Source: Micromussa lordhowensis
Taxonomy: Eukaryota; Cnidaria; Anthozoa; Scleractinia; Lobophylliidae
DNA: 64,000 nt
Assembly: GCA_964020085.1 (NCBI GenBank)
Contig: OZ026596.1
Location: 46,881,803-46,945,802 of the forward strand
Reading direction: 5' to 3'
The notes below the pieces were generated by a model. That model ran no database searches, had not been told where the DNA came from, and was given only the letters and a program-made list of their open reading frames with translations. A program made the position numbers and the translations under genes. Below, one piece after another: positions 1-10,690 of this stretch. Each line of letters begins with the position of its first letter. Positions within the stretch are counted from its first letter, which is position 1.

Positions 1-338
1 TATTGCATATACACTTATACTATTTGCCCTCTTTTATACTTTTTGCATAACCCTTACTTTAATGAACCTAACAAATTTCACCATCACACACCAACACACA
101 TGACTAGACTATACAAACCTGCAGTACAGAATTCATAAAACAAGTGTTTCCAAGATTCATGAGACCAGGGGGACGATCTGGCAAAGTAGATAAGATGTGT
201 TACTAAACTCTAGATGAGAGCTTAACTTTCAAACACTGAAATGTAACTGATAATGCAACTTATATGATGGATAACCACAAACTTAGAAAGAGATACTAAA
301 AAGTTATTATGAGGTGTAAACTGGTCGTTGGGACATTT
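1..338. other. Left-edge intergenic stretch, no gene seen
   Basis: AT-rich sequence with no convincing coding frame. It precedes the palindromic element at 339-533. Confidence 0.5.
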
Positions 339-533
339 TGTTAGCGTGCGTTCCTTTGGGGTGATCTGGATCAGGATCAGTGATCCAAGATCTGTCTGGA
401 TCATGGTGTATCAAAGGAACCGATTAATCCATGACCGGAGTGGATTCATCGTTTCCTTTGATGCACCATGATCCAGACAGATCTTGGATCACTGATCCTG
501 ATCCAGATCACCCCAAAAGAACGCACCCTTAGT
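339..533. repeat. Palindromic element upstream of PRKRIP1
   Basis: The arms around 345-419 and 455-529 are reverse complements over roughly 75 bases with few mismatches (GTGATCTGGATCAGGATCAG on the left, its complement on the right). A spacer of about 35 bases separates them, and the outer ends carry GTGCGTTC/GAACGCAC. No transposase is encoded, so it is read as a foldback or MITE-type insertion. It ends about 220 bp before the PRKRIP1 start codon and may lie within or beside the promoter. Confidence 0.8.
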
Positions 534-755
534 CTTAACAAGAAAGACGTAACACTAACCACCCCTTGTTGCCTTAGTTTTCTTTCCATAAGGGGCCAAA
601 AGGACATAAAAGCTGGCTCCAATCGCCGCAGCGGCTGCAAATACTGTCACACATCGGCCATCCATGCTCCTCCTTTTTCTGTCATTTTTGGAGATCATTA
701 CACAAGGTAGTTTCCTTGTTAGCCGCGAAACCCTGGATTCTACTAGATAACAAAG

Positions 756-3700
756 ATGGCGGACGAGAGTAAAATTGAAAATGCGGAGAAAAAAACATCA
801 GAAAAACCTACTGTTCCTCGAAGTGCGACAGAATTACAGAAGATGAAGTTAGAAAAGCTTATGAAAGACCCCGTAAGTCGTAATTCTGTAATCATTCGTG
901 GTTGAAGTAGTCGATATTGTCGATTCTAAAATTCAGAGTCTGTCAGTTAAAATCAAATCATGTCTTGCAGGATAAAACGGTGTCAATTCCCGATCGTAAA
1001 AAGCAATGGAAACCATCAGAGGCACCTGAATTTATTCGATTTGTTATGGGTAGGTTTTCTCGGTAGTTTTAAAGTAACTGATCAGTCTTGGAGCTACTGA
1101 TTACTGAGAGCAGGTATTTCTCTTCACGTCGCTAGGTTCTAGTGCTGGAGCTGGTAGTGGAGAGTTCCATGTTTATCGTGCAACAAGGAGGAGAGAGTAC
1201 AACAGGGTAGCGTTCATTGAAAAGACGGCAGAACAAGTACGAGTATCGCAAACTATAAGCTATAACATACTAAGCATAGCTATATATCGATTTGCAGAGT
1301 TTGGGGCTTTTATGTGCTGTAGAAGACACAGTTGACGTAAAACAACAGAGAACAAAGGACAAAGAAACGGAGAAAACAATAAAAACAATATATTATGAGG
1401 CAGTGTTATTTTGTGACGTTTCCTGTGTCTTCTACACCAAGAAGGAGCCAGAGTTAGTTAGACTTTGGATGAGTGGGTAGCCTGTCGTTTCACCCACAAG
1501 CAGCAGGTCTAAGACGCTAGTGAAGGGAAATAGGCTAACCTGAGTGCTCTTCATGCTAACAAGAATGCTATTCAGACTTATCCCCTGCCTCTCAACCCTT
1601 AATATTCTTGAATCATTTCACCGAATGCAACCTGTTTCACCCCCAATCAAGTTCGCACCCACCGAGTTCACACCCCTGAACTCATTATATACTTTCTATA
1701 TCAAATTAGTCTTCACCTTTAATGGATTAAAGAATGAGAAATAAACATGTTTTATGCGATGTTATTTCATTATGCCCCCAAACGTTGTCTATTTTGCTCG
1801 GTAAGAGAAAGATAAATTTTAAGGAGTCAACATGATTGCTAGTCGAGTCAATGTGGTTGTGAACTCAGTGGGTGCAAACCCGCATGGGTGCAAAACCTCC
1901 AGGTACTGTTTCACCAACATCCAACTCACTAACATGAAGTAATGCTCTTCTAAACAGTTTGGTGTTCAGTCAACCACTATTATGACAACTGAAATGTGTA
2001 CCCTGTCAGTGCCATAGTTGTTGGCATATAAAGGTCCTCATTCAATTAGCATTCAGGTTTCCATGTAAGTTTGTTCACAGACATCACCATTCTTTTGATT
2101 AGCACCAAATGTAATCTCTGGCCAGTTAGATTTTTGCAGAGTATGCACAGAGTACTCCTTTTTAGCGGAGCTCCTGTGTGCAAGCAGAGCCCCATACCTT
2201 AAAAAATTATTGGTAACCCATCAATCTCAAAAATCTAACAAGATTTCTGCAGTATCATAAAAATAAAGACTGCAGACTGCAGACCAGGGGTAAAATCCAG
2301 ACTTCAGACTGTAAATTATCCTGTGGTTTTAGTATAGGTAATCATAGGGTTTCGAGTTCAATTTGGAATTAATTTGCACGAGTGAGCTTTTTGAAAAACT
2401 CACAAGTGCAAATTAATTTCAAATTGAACGAGAAAAACCGTATGATTACTTATTAATAATACAAACATGAAAAAATTTGTGAAAACGTTTTTCAGAGTTT
2501 CCGTTCAACATTTTTGTCACTGCTTTACAGGATATCATTGGCCTACAAAATTTTGTCATTGTCTTTCTGCCAATCATTATCCAGAATTACGATGTGTAAT
2601 TTGCACTGGTGTTACACTTTTTGCACTGGTGTTACACTTGAACTGCACTGCTCTAAGCCAATCAGAATCGAGTAATTTTTTCATGTGTATTATTGTTTCC
2701 ATTATCGAGTGCTAACTGTAAAGAGGGTTACACAGCTTAATCATAGTGATAGTCTGTACTCTGGTTAGCCTGAAGGTCACTTGGGGTAGCCTAAATAACG
2801 CTCTGATTAGCCTGTTTATGGATAGCTCCCAATGATCAAAACAGTAACACTATTTAGTTAAAAAGTCTACAGTTTGCAGTCTGCATTTTACCCTCGGTCT
2901 GCAGTCTGCGTTTTGTTCATGATTATTGTGTACACTAGTTTAACTTTGAGTTTTGTGTCATATCCCTCATAACTAATCCTGGTATTTTTGTATGGTGTTC
3001 AGCAAGAACTTGATGAAAGTTATCACAAAAAGCTTGAAGAAAACAAGAATCAGGCAGAAGAAAAAACAGCAAAAAAGAGAGCTAAAAGGTGAACAATTCA
3101 TTTGCTAGCAACTGATACAAGATACAAGCAGTATACTTTTGGGTGTTGATTTTGTAAGGGTCGTGTTCATACTGTGCCCAAGGGATCAGTATTGGCACTA
3201 GATATCTTATGCTGACTTAACTGCTTTAAAAAAGGTGTCAGGGACTTTTTGTTTTGTGAATTATTTTGTAATTGTTTGGTGTTTTGAGTCAAATGGCAAA
3301 CAAGTCTAATGAACCTACTAAGGCTGGGACTAACCAGCCTTATGCCTTGACTAACTTATGAGGTTGAATATTTTCATCTTCTTAGACAAAAGAAGAAACA
3401 GAAAAAATTAGGTGCTAAAAGGAAAAAAGATGATGGTAAGTTTTGCTCTTTGGGCTACATAGAGTGACCGAGTTTTGTTTTCCGTGCACTTGATATTCAA
3501 ATTGTAACGCAAGTTTAGACGCGTAATTTTGTAACATACCTTAATATAAAATTCAAATGTACAACCGTTAAAAGCTCATTTGCAACTGAAGATGACATGA
3601 GAATGTCGAAACATGTTTTGTAGATTGAAAACTGTCGTTTCTTTATTGAGAGTGACAGAGTTCCATCAATACCTGCATGACCATTTCGTAACCTCCACAG

Positions 3701-4287
3701 AGGGGACACCTAGTAACATGTGCTTTGGAGTTTGACTGTAATAGGGTCCCTCTCCTTCTGGGGAATCTATGAGCAAGCTCTCCCAGGACACTGATTTTCC
3801 ACAATTGACCTTAAATTCTACTGTATATAAATACTCTATTTTTTAGCATATCTGTTGAGGCCAAAGCTTCTTCAATTCAATGAAAATAAGGAAATACGCT
3901 ACATTCTATTCTTGAATTCCCCATTCAGTTAACAAGACCTTGTTTCTTCTGGTGAATGCTGTACATATAAAACCAAACGTTTGCCATTACACATACACAT
4001 TAAGATCACAGGGGTCATATGACCTCAAAAGGTGGTAAACTAAACCGGGTGCCCAGCCAACAATATCTACTGCTTTAATTTCACTGTTTATAACTGTCAT
4101 GATCAAGCACGTCGTTGTAATATCTCCCTGTAACTATGAACACAAACAGAACTGATTACCTAAAGCTGACTTGGTATTCAATTCTACAGGTGCAGATGAT
4201 CAAAAACAAGTTAGCAGTAGTGAAAATGATGATGAGGAGAAGTCAGATGAGGATGAAGAACCACACTTTGTAGTTGGGGGAAAATAA
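756..4287 (+). CDS. PRKRIP1: PRKR-interacting protein 1 homolog (six exons)
   Basis: Joined exons 756-872, 971-1049, 1136-1236, 3003-3088, 3386-3435 and 4190-4287 give an open frame of 176 residues, against about 184 in vertebrates. The start is the ATG in AAAGATGGCGGACG. The N-terminal half carries the family core: DRKKQWKPSEAPEFIRFVMG, then SSAGAGSGEFHVYRATRRRE. Next comes a lysine/glutamate-rich helix (QELDESYHKKLEENK), a basic KKRAKR...QKKKQKKLGAKRKKDD block, and an acidic tail ending FVVGGK. In vertebrates this protein (also called C114) binds double-stranded RNA, can inhibit the kinase PKR, and is a component of late-stage spliceosomes with the long helix bridging subunits; it is nuclear. 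All junctions obey GT/AG with matching phases. Family assignment is firm from the conserved core; a PKR-related role in this organism is not implied. Confidence 0.93.
2250..2925. repeat. Nested inverted-repeat elements in PRKRIP1 intron 3
   Basis: Outer ends are complementary: an AGACTGCAGACTGCAGACC stretch near 2267 matches the complement of GGTCTGCAGTCTGC near 2898, each next to GGGTAAAAT or ATTTTACCC. Inside sits a second palindrome at 2339-2456, with GAATTAATTTGCAC and its complement about 40 bases apart. The inner element has apparently inserted into the outer one. No coding capacity is seen. Confidence 0.65.
3586..3612 (+). ncRNA. Hammerhead-ribozyme-like motif, degenerate
   Basis: CTGAAGA at 3586-3592 is followed by a small hairpin (GACAT/ATGTC) and then GAAAC at 3608-3612. 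This is the order of the conserved hammerhead core (CUGANGA, stem II, GAAA). Such short type-I motifs are known from Penelope-like retroelements. Stems I and III are not convincing here, so activity is doubtful. Confidence 0.35.
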
Positions 4288-5648
4288 TTTCAAAAATCAA
4301 CACACAACAAAGTTCAACAAGTGAATTGCTCACTGTGGCTGTTTCTGGACTTATCAGGCACTCATCTAGACTGACTGCTAGCCTGGTATTCCAGATGACT
4401 TGGATACAAGAAAGTCATCACTTCTGCTATGCCATTCAAGAAGCACTGTTTACAAATGAAACTATCTTCAAATTGAAGGAAACTTTTAAGTAACCATACA
4501 CTGTATAAACCCTGATGAGGGCAGCTTTACTTGAAAGCTAAACATTGGTGATGATTTTGCCTCAATTTTTCAAATCCCCTAGCCGGTAGTTTTATTTTGG
4601 GACAGTGACTCGGCACAGGTTGTATGGTAGTGTCTGAACTGCTAAGCTTATCACAGGTTGGGGTGTACATACACCCTCCAGATGAGTAAATTAACTTTGA
4701 GAAAGCTGCAAGGATTTTGGACATTTATTAATACAAAGTATAACTTGGCACTGTTAATTTCTCTTGACTGCTACATTTTCACTTGACCGCATGATAAAAT
4801 TAGTCCACGAGGAAAGACCATCGAGTTCATAAAGCAGACAACTTATGGACTGCAGCACCTCTCGTAATAACTCTACAGCAAGTTACTGTGCTGGTCAAAC
4901 CAACACAATTATCGAATCATTTTCAAGACTAAGAAGAACTCTGTACGCTGACAGCTAGTGTTATTTTGTGTTCTTGTCAAAGTCTATGAAACATGTTCTC
5001 TGTACATCAATGCCAACAGTAATCATGCAAGATAGTACAATCACTGAATAACCCATTGCAGAAACGTGAGAGGACTGGGACGAGTTTCTTATATTGATTA
5101 GATTGAAAATCTAAACATTTCAACTGAAATGTTACTGAATAAAAAGCTATCCAACCAAGTTTGAGAGTTTTCAGTGGAAAATTGTTTAAATGGGAGAATC
5201 TCAAAAGTTGCAAAATTCCGTACAAATCCTTAGAATTTTGTGGCTTGTCTACCCAATCCATACAAACTCTCTATTTTAGGTGATATTTGAAGAGCTACCA
5301 TTTTGCAATTTTCCTTCTCTAAATACTTCTATTCTTGGTAAATACTCTCAAATTTAGTTCATCTTTCATTTGAATATCTTAGTTTTTCAAACAAACGGAA
5401 AACAACCATACTCTTTCCCAGTCCTCTCACGTTTGCCTTATCACAAGCTGAAGTGCTCTTGGGTTGAAGTCATGATGTTTAAAATGTTTTGTTCTTGTTG
5501 TTACGTCATTGTTCTCTACATGTAAGTGCTCCAGTAATGCGATGGCAAGCCTTTACCCCAGTTAAACAAAATCTCAAAACCTTGTACTAACACTGCGTGG
5601 AAGCAGTCTTGCTTTTTCATAATAAAACTGTTAATGGTTGCACATTCG
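4288..5648. other. Convergent intergenic region
   Basis: Lies between the stops of PRKRIP1 and C1QBP and contains their 3' UTRs. No gene seen. A degenerate hammerhead-like string (CTGATGA at 4512-4518, hairpin AGCTTT/AAAGCT, then AAAC) occurs near the left end, and the inverted-repeat element at 5057-5440 fills much of the right half. Confidence 0.5.
5057..5440. repeat. Terminal-inverted-repeat element, about 385 bp
   Basis: The left end CGTGAGAGGACTGGGA (about 5067) and right end TCCCAGTCCTCTCACG (about 5417) are perfect complements, and the match extends imperfectly outward. No transposase frame lies between them. Non-autonomous DNA transposon type. Confidence 0.7.
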
Positions 5649-8600
5649 TTACTGGAGCTTGACAAATCCTTGCAAATCCTCCAAAAACTTGACATAGTGC
5701 TGTTGTTCCAGGGCTGTGCTGTAGTCGAGGAGCCACTGGCAAAAGCTCTTATCGATTCCCCTTTCAGCTAACATATTCAACAACATCATGTATAAGTTCT
5801 GTTGAACAAGGAAAAAACATACAGTTTTGTAATTAACTATAACTAACAGTGATATGCTAAATATTAGTTTTGTCAAATCTACTGTCAATTTCTATCAACC
5901 TTTAAAACAAATTTTTGAATCAAATTCACTCAAGGTTACAATAGGCTCGATTTCCACCGTTCTCATGTGTCCTGTCTATGTTGAGTGCGGGCTCGTTTCC
6001 CGAACAGCGGCTGGCTAGGTTACAATTGAAATTGACTTTTCCACAGCACTAATATCAGCTTTAAATTATGCTCTAATAGAATAGTGAACTCAAACAAAAC
6101 ATCAAACTGGCTGCTTTCAGATCTCTGCCAGGGATGAATAATAATCACAATCCAATAGGTAAGGAGTCAGACAGGGCACACCCATAAAGAGCATTTATAT
6201 TACTTGGTTTGTTTGTAAATTTATCTCCTAATTACAATGGCTTACATAGCTCAATATTATAATTATAGATCCAAGCCCTCGCAAAACAACCTTTCTATAC
6301 TCACACTATCCAAGTTTTCTGTCTCGGAACAGTAAACAGTTTTATCTTTGTCAGAGGAATCCAAAACTGATACATTGATTATGTTGATGATTTCCTCGTT
6401 TTCTTCTTCATGATCAGAGAAATTTTCACCTAGGTCAGTGTTAAACTCACAGTAAAACTTTAACGTTTTTCCCTAAAACAGAAGATAAAATAAAAACTGA
6501 GAAAGCAGGACATAAGTGCAATTCCTGTTTAGTATTTTGTTTTAGAAGGCTCTTCACTGATACAATAATGGTTAATAACTGTCACACTGCAGGAGACTCA
6601 GTGCTGTAGTAAAATAAGTTTTTTATTGAATTGTCTTTATTCAAAAAGGCAATGAAAAAGGTATAAATATATGCAAAGCCATAAAACTGACTAAGTAGGA
6701 ACCAAAAAGGGCTTAAAATGAAGAGGACAATTCAATAAAGTTACAAAGGCATTTATGAACAAAAATTCTGTTAAAAAGAAAAAAGTTATTGCCTCTCTCA
6801 CAAGTTTACCATGTGTTGGTGGGAGGTAACTGGTTATGCAGTAGCCTTGTAGAGTCTTTTACTATTTTGCTACTTTTACAGTTCCTCTCTCCACCCTTGA
6901 TAAGCTCTTGGAGATAGGTCTTTTAATAATGCAATTGAAATACAGCAGTAGCAGACTATCCAACAACTCTTCCCTATAATTCTTGCGTTTTCTTATCTCA
7001 GTAACATTGTTCAAGCCCTCCTAAAATCTTAGAGTTGGATGACAATGATCTTACAGTTTTGTCATATTCTTAAAGAATTGTATTATTTATCTTAAAGCTT
7101 TCTTGCCAATTAACTGCTGTCATAGTTCTAATTCCAGTAGGAGGAACATCACTTGACACCAAGCAGCATGGGGTTTATCTATGTATTCTCTAAAAGAGGG
7201 ACACTGAAAATGACAGACAAATAACCATCTCTTATATAATAACCAAATCAATGTGCGCGCTCTGATTGGTCAATCAGCTATGGGTTATTGTGCCGGTAAA
7301 CCCATGGGAAAATTGCGCATCTTCTGAATTATTATATAAAAGCAAAAGACCACAAGTTTCTATGGGTTTTAGGCTGATAAACCACTTGGGATGTTGGTAG
7401 AACACTCAAAGAATTCATAAACCACTCACCTGCGGCTCGTGATTTACAAATTCTTCTCGTGTTCTACCAACATCCTGCGTGGTTTATCAGCCTATAACAC
7501 ATAGAAACTTGTGGTCTATTGCTTAATTAACTTACAGGTTGCTTTGTTATTTCCACAGTGAAATAAGGATACGACACAATCTGATAAAGTAAATCACAAC
7601 AATAGTTATAAAAATGCCATGGATCATATACAAAAGAGCCTGTTATTATGCTGAAGCATACCAAAAAAGAATATAACCAAATTCGGCCAAGTGACCATGT
7701 CATCATGTAGCTATATCAGGTCAGTGGCTTGATGTGGTACCAAGACAGTAGACAGTGACAGCTTCTGATTGGCTTCTTTCAAATTTCAGTATGGTAATCC
7801 TAGGCATCAAGTCACTGACTTGATATGGCTACTGAGTCAAATCAAAAAGAGGTTATAAAAATAGAATATTATGGTTGCAATTAAATATTAAGCAGCGTGA
7901 AAGGTGTCAAGATTATCCTGTCAAAACTAAACTTGAATGCCTGACAGATTACCAGGGGTTTCATTAACTTTTTCAGCAGGAGGGCAACTGGTTTTCACAG
8001 GGGGGGGGGGGGGCAAAACTATTTAAACTGAAATTCTATACAGGAAAATCTTTCCACTAGATGGTGAAACTAGGCAGGCAAAATCATCCTCACAGTCAGT
8101 CAATTTGCTTGGTACCCTGCCCTTAATAGGGAGGCGTGGTGGCCTCATGGTTAGTGCGGTCGACTCCAGATCGAGCGCTCCGGGTTCAAGCCCTGGCCTG
8201 GGACATTGCGTTGTGTTCTTAGGCAAGACACTTTACTCTCACAGTGCCTCTCTCCACCCAGGTGTATAAATGGGTACCGGCGAATTTTAATGCTGGGGGT
8301 AACCCTGCGATGGACTGGCATCCGATCCAGGGGGGAGTAGAAATATTCCTAGTCGCTTCATGCCACGGAAACCGGGATAAGCTCCGGCCTGGTGGGCCAC
8401 TTGTCTGATATGCAGACTTTACCTGCCCTTAATGAAACCCCCGGATTACTGTAAGTAGAAAAATATCCCCGCAATTTGGGAATGATAAATATCTACTCCT
8501 TCCTTTTTGGCACGCTTTGGGAGCATTCCAGGCTCATTTGGTGTTGCCATAGGTATTTTGACCTGGTTAAATCTTGCTAAAATACAAACCATGGCTCAAC

Positions 8601-10656
8601 CAAACTTGCCTGATATGCTGCAAAGCATACTGAAAAGATATGAGTAGTAGTCACAGTGACAAGTGGTGTTATTCTTACAGAGTTAAATCTTATCAATTAA
8701 CTTTAATCAAAATTGGAGATAGACATAACATCACTGAATTGGATTGCTTGCATACACTCTAAATTTCAAAACTTAACAGAAATGAATTACCGCTGATCTT
8801 TTAACTCTTGTCATTTGCGAGTCCTTGTCAAGGATAATTTGCAGTCCATTTTGGGAATTATTTCTAGTCTGAAGCTAAATAAATATACTTTAAAGATATT
8901 CTTTGATCTTTGTGTAACAAAACATGCCTTTGTGATATGTGCTTAATATGGATGATACAGACAGTTTGTTATGTCCCGTTGGTGTCTGTATTCACTGGGT
9001 TCCAGTGCAGTTATTTTTTGCAGCTCAAGTTGGCGATTTTTAACTCTTCTAAAATATATCTGTCACCTTTCCCATTATTTCATGATCATCTTCAGCATAT
9101 TGCTGATCATCTTCTGCATCTTCATGAAGAGCACTCTCATCTTGGTTTGTGTTCTCATTTAGATCAAATGACACTACAATCCTGAAACATATGAGCATTG
9201 CTAGTGTTTGTCTGATTATAAGTGATAAACTGATTAACACAAAGAAAATAATAATTAAAATTAACTGTGTTTTTTTTCTCAGACTACATTCAACACTTTT
9301 TGTATATGGTAAAATGTTTATGAACCCTGATTATCCAGGTAGGTCCAAACCATGATTATATTTTGGGGATAGGATTGAGATCCTGTCTTCCTCCCAGCCC
9401 TACACAAGAAAGATAATTTGCAGGTTAACTTGAAAAACACAAGACTCACTAACCTTTCAGCATTGTATTCCCTCTCCAGTTTAACCAGAATCCCATCCCC
9501 TTTGGACTATATGATAAAGAAAATATTTTGCACAATGTTTTTAGGTAATGTTTTTACTACATATTTCTATATAAGTTACTTCTTAATCAGTAGTTGGAAA
9601 TCAATAATTTATTACTGGAGAGAGGTTTTCCGTGATTTGAAGGTACCTTTGCACATAGATCATGTCATCTACCTTTACAAATTGGTATTAGTTACCGTAT
9701 ATATAATCCTGAATATATAATAAGTCCATTTTTCTAAGAAGCACCTTTTAAGTAATTCTTCCTTCTCTTTCAAAGATTGTATAACAACAACAGTGCAAAT
9801 CATTGGCTTACCTGAAACAAATCTGACGGGGGAACTTTGGAAGCAGCTTTTTTCTCATTAACTATTTCTTTCTTGAGAAAATTCATTATCTCACTGTCAG
9901 CTGCAAATGTACAACATAAGAGATTTTCATGACAACAACACTTATAACAGCTTTATGATTTTGGGAACAAATTAAGATAAATCATCTACTGAGGAAATTT
10001 ATGCTGTAAATATTGTTTCTGTGCATCTTTACTGCACAGATAATCATGTCACTGTACATCAAGGGTAGAGTGCACGAAAAACAAATAAAGTGAACAAATT
10101 GAGGGTGCTGTTCCACTATGCCTTCTCACTACAAGTGTTGAAACGTTTTGCAAAGTTTAAAAAAAATTATGTGGAGTGGGTTCAGAGCGACCTTAAATTT
10201 TTGTGAATTTAAGGTGGCTCTGAACCCACTTCACAGAATTTTTTTGAACTTTGCAAAAAGTTGCATCTTATCATGCTTATCATAATTTGATAATAAAAAA
10301 TAGGGGTCACCAAGCTCGTTTATGAGTTATTAGCACTCAAAGCTAAAATTAAAGGTGTTTTTAGCAGGTCATATTGTTGCTATGGTAACCTATTGTACTT
10401 AACAATTATTCCACAAGCGCGCGTTGGATATGAGATGGTAGATAGCCAACGAGGCGCATAGCGCCGAGTTGGCTATAATCATCTCATATCCAACAAGGGC
10501 GAGTGGAATAATTGTTTTATTAAAAACGCTCCCAAAAGAGAGCAAACTTAACTTAAAATAATAACGCCTCAAAAAAATCACGCGTACGCTTACCATATTC
10601 GTTGAGCATGGTATAATGGCTCATAGCCCATGATGGCTAAGCCAATGAAAACCCTC

Positions 10657-10690
<34 letters not shown>

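Noticed and set aside
8460..8590. Possible extra C1QBP exon (MATPNEPGMLPKRAKKEG)
   Set aside because: It has no proper donor, and the exon at 7536-7580 supplies the conserved p32 strand in correct phase.
8810..8870. Another possible C1QBP exon with acceptor-like AG
   Set aside because: The translated peptide does not match the p32 fold and would disrupt the continuity of the acidic loop with YPYFTVEITK.
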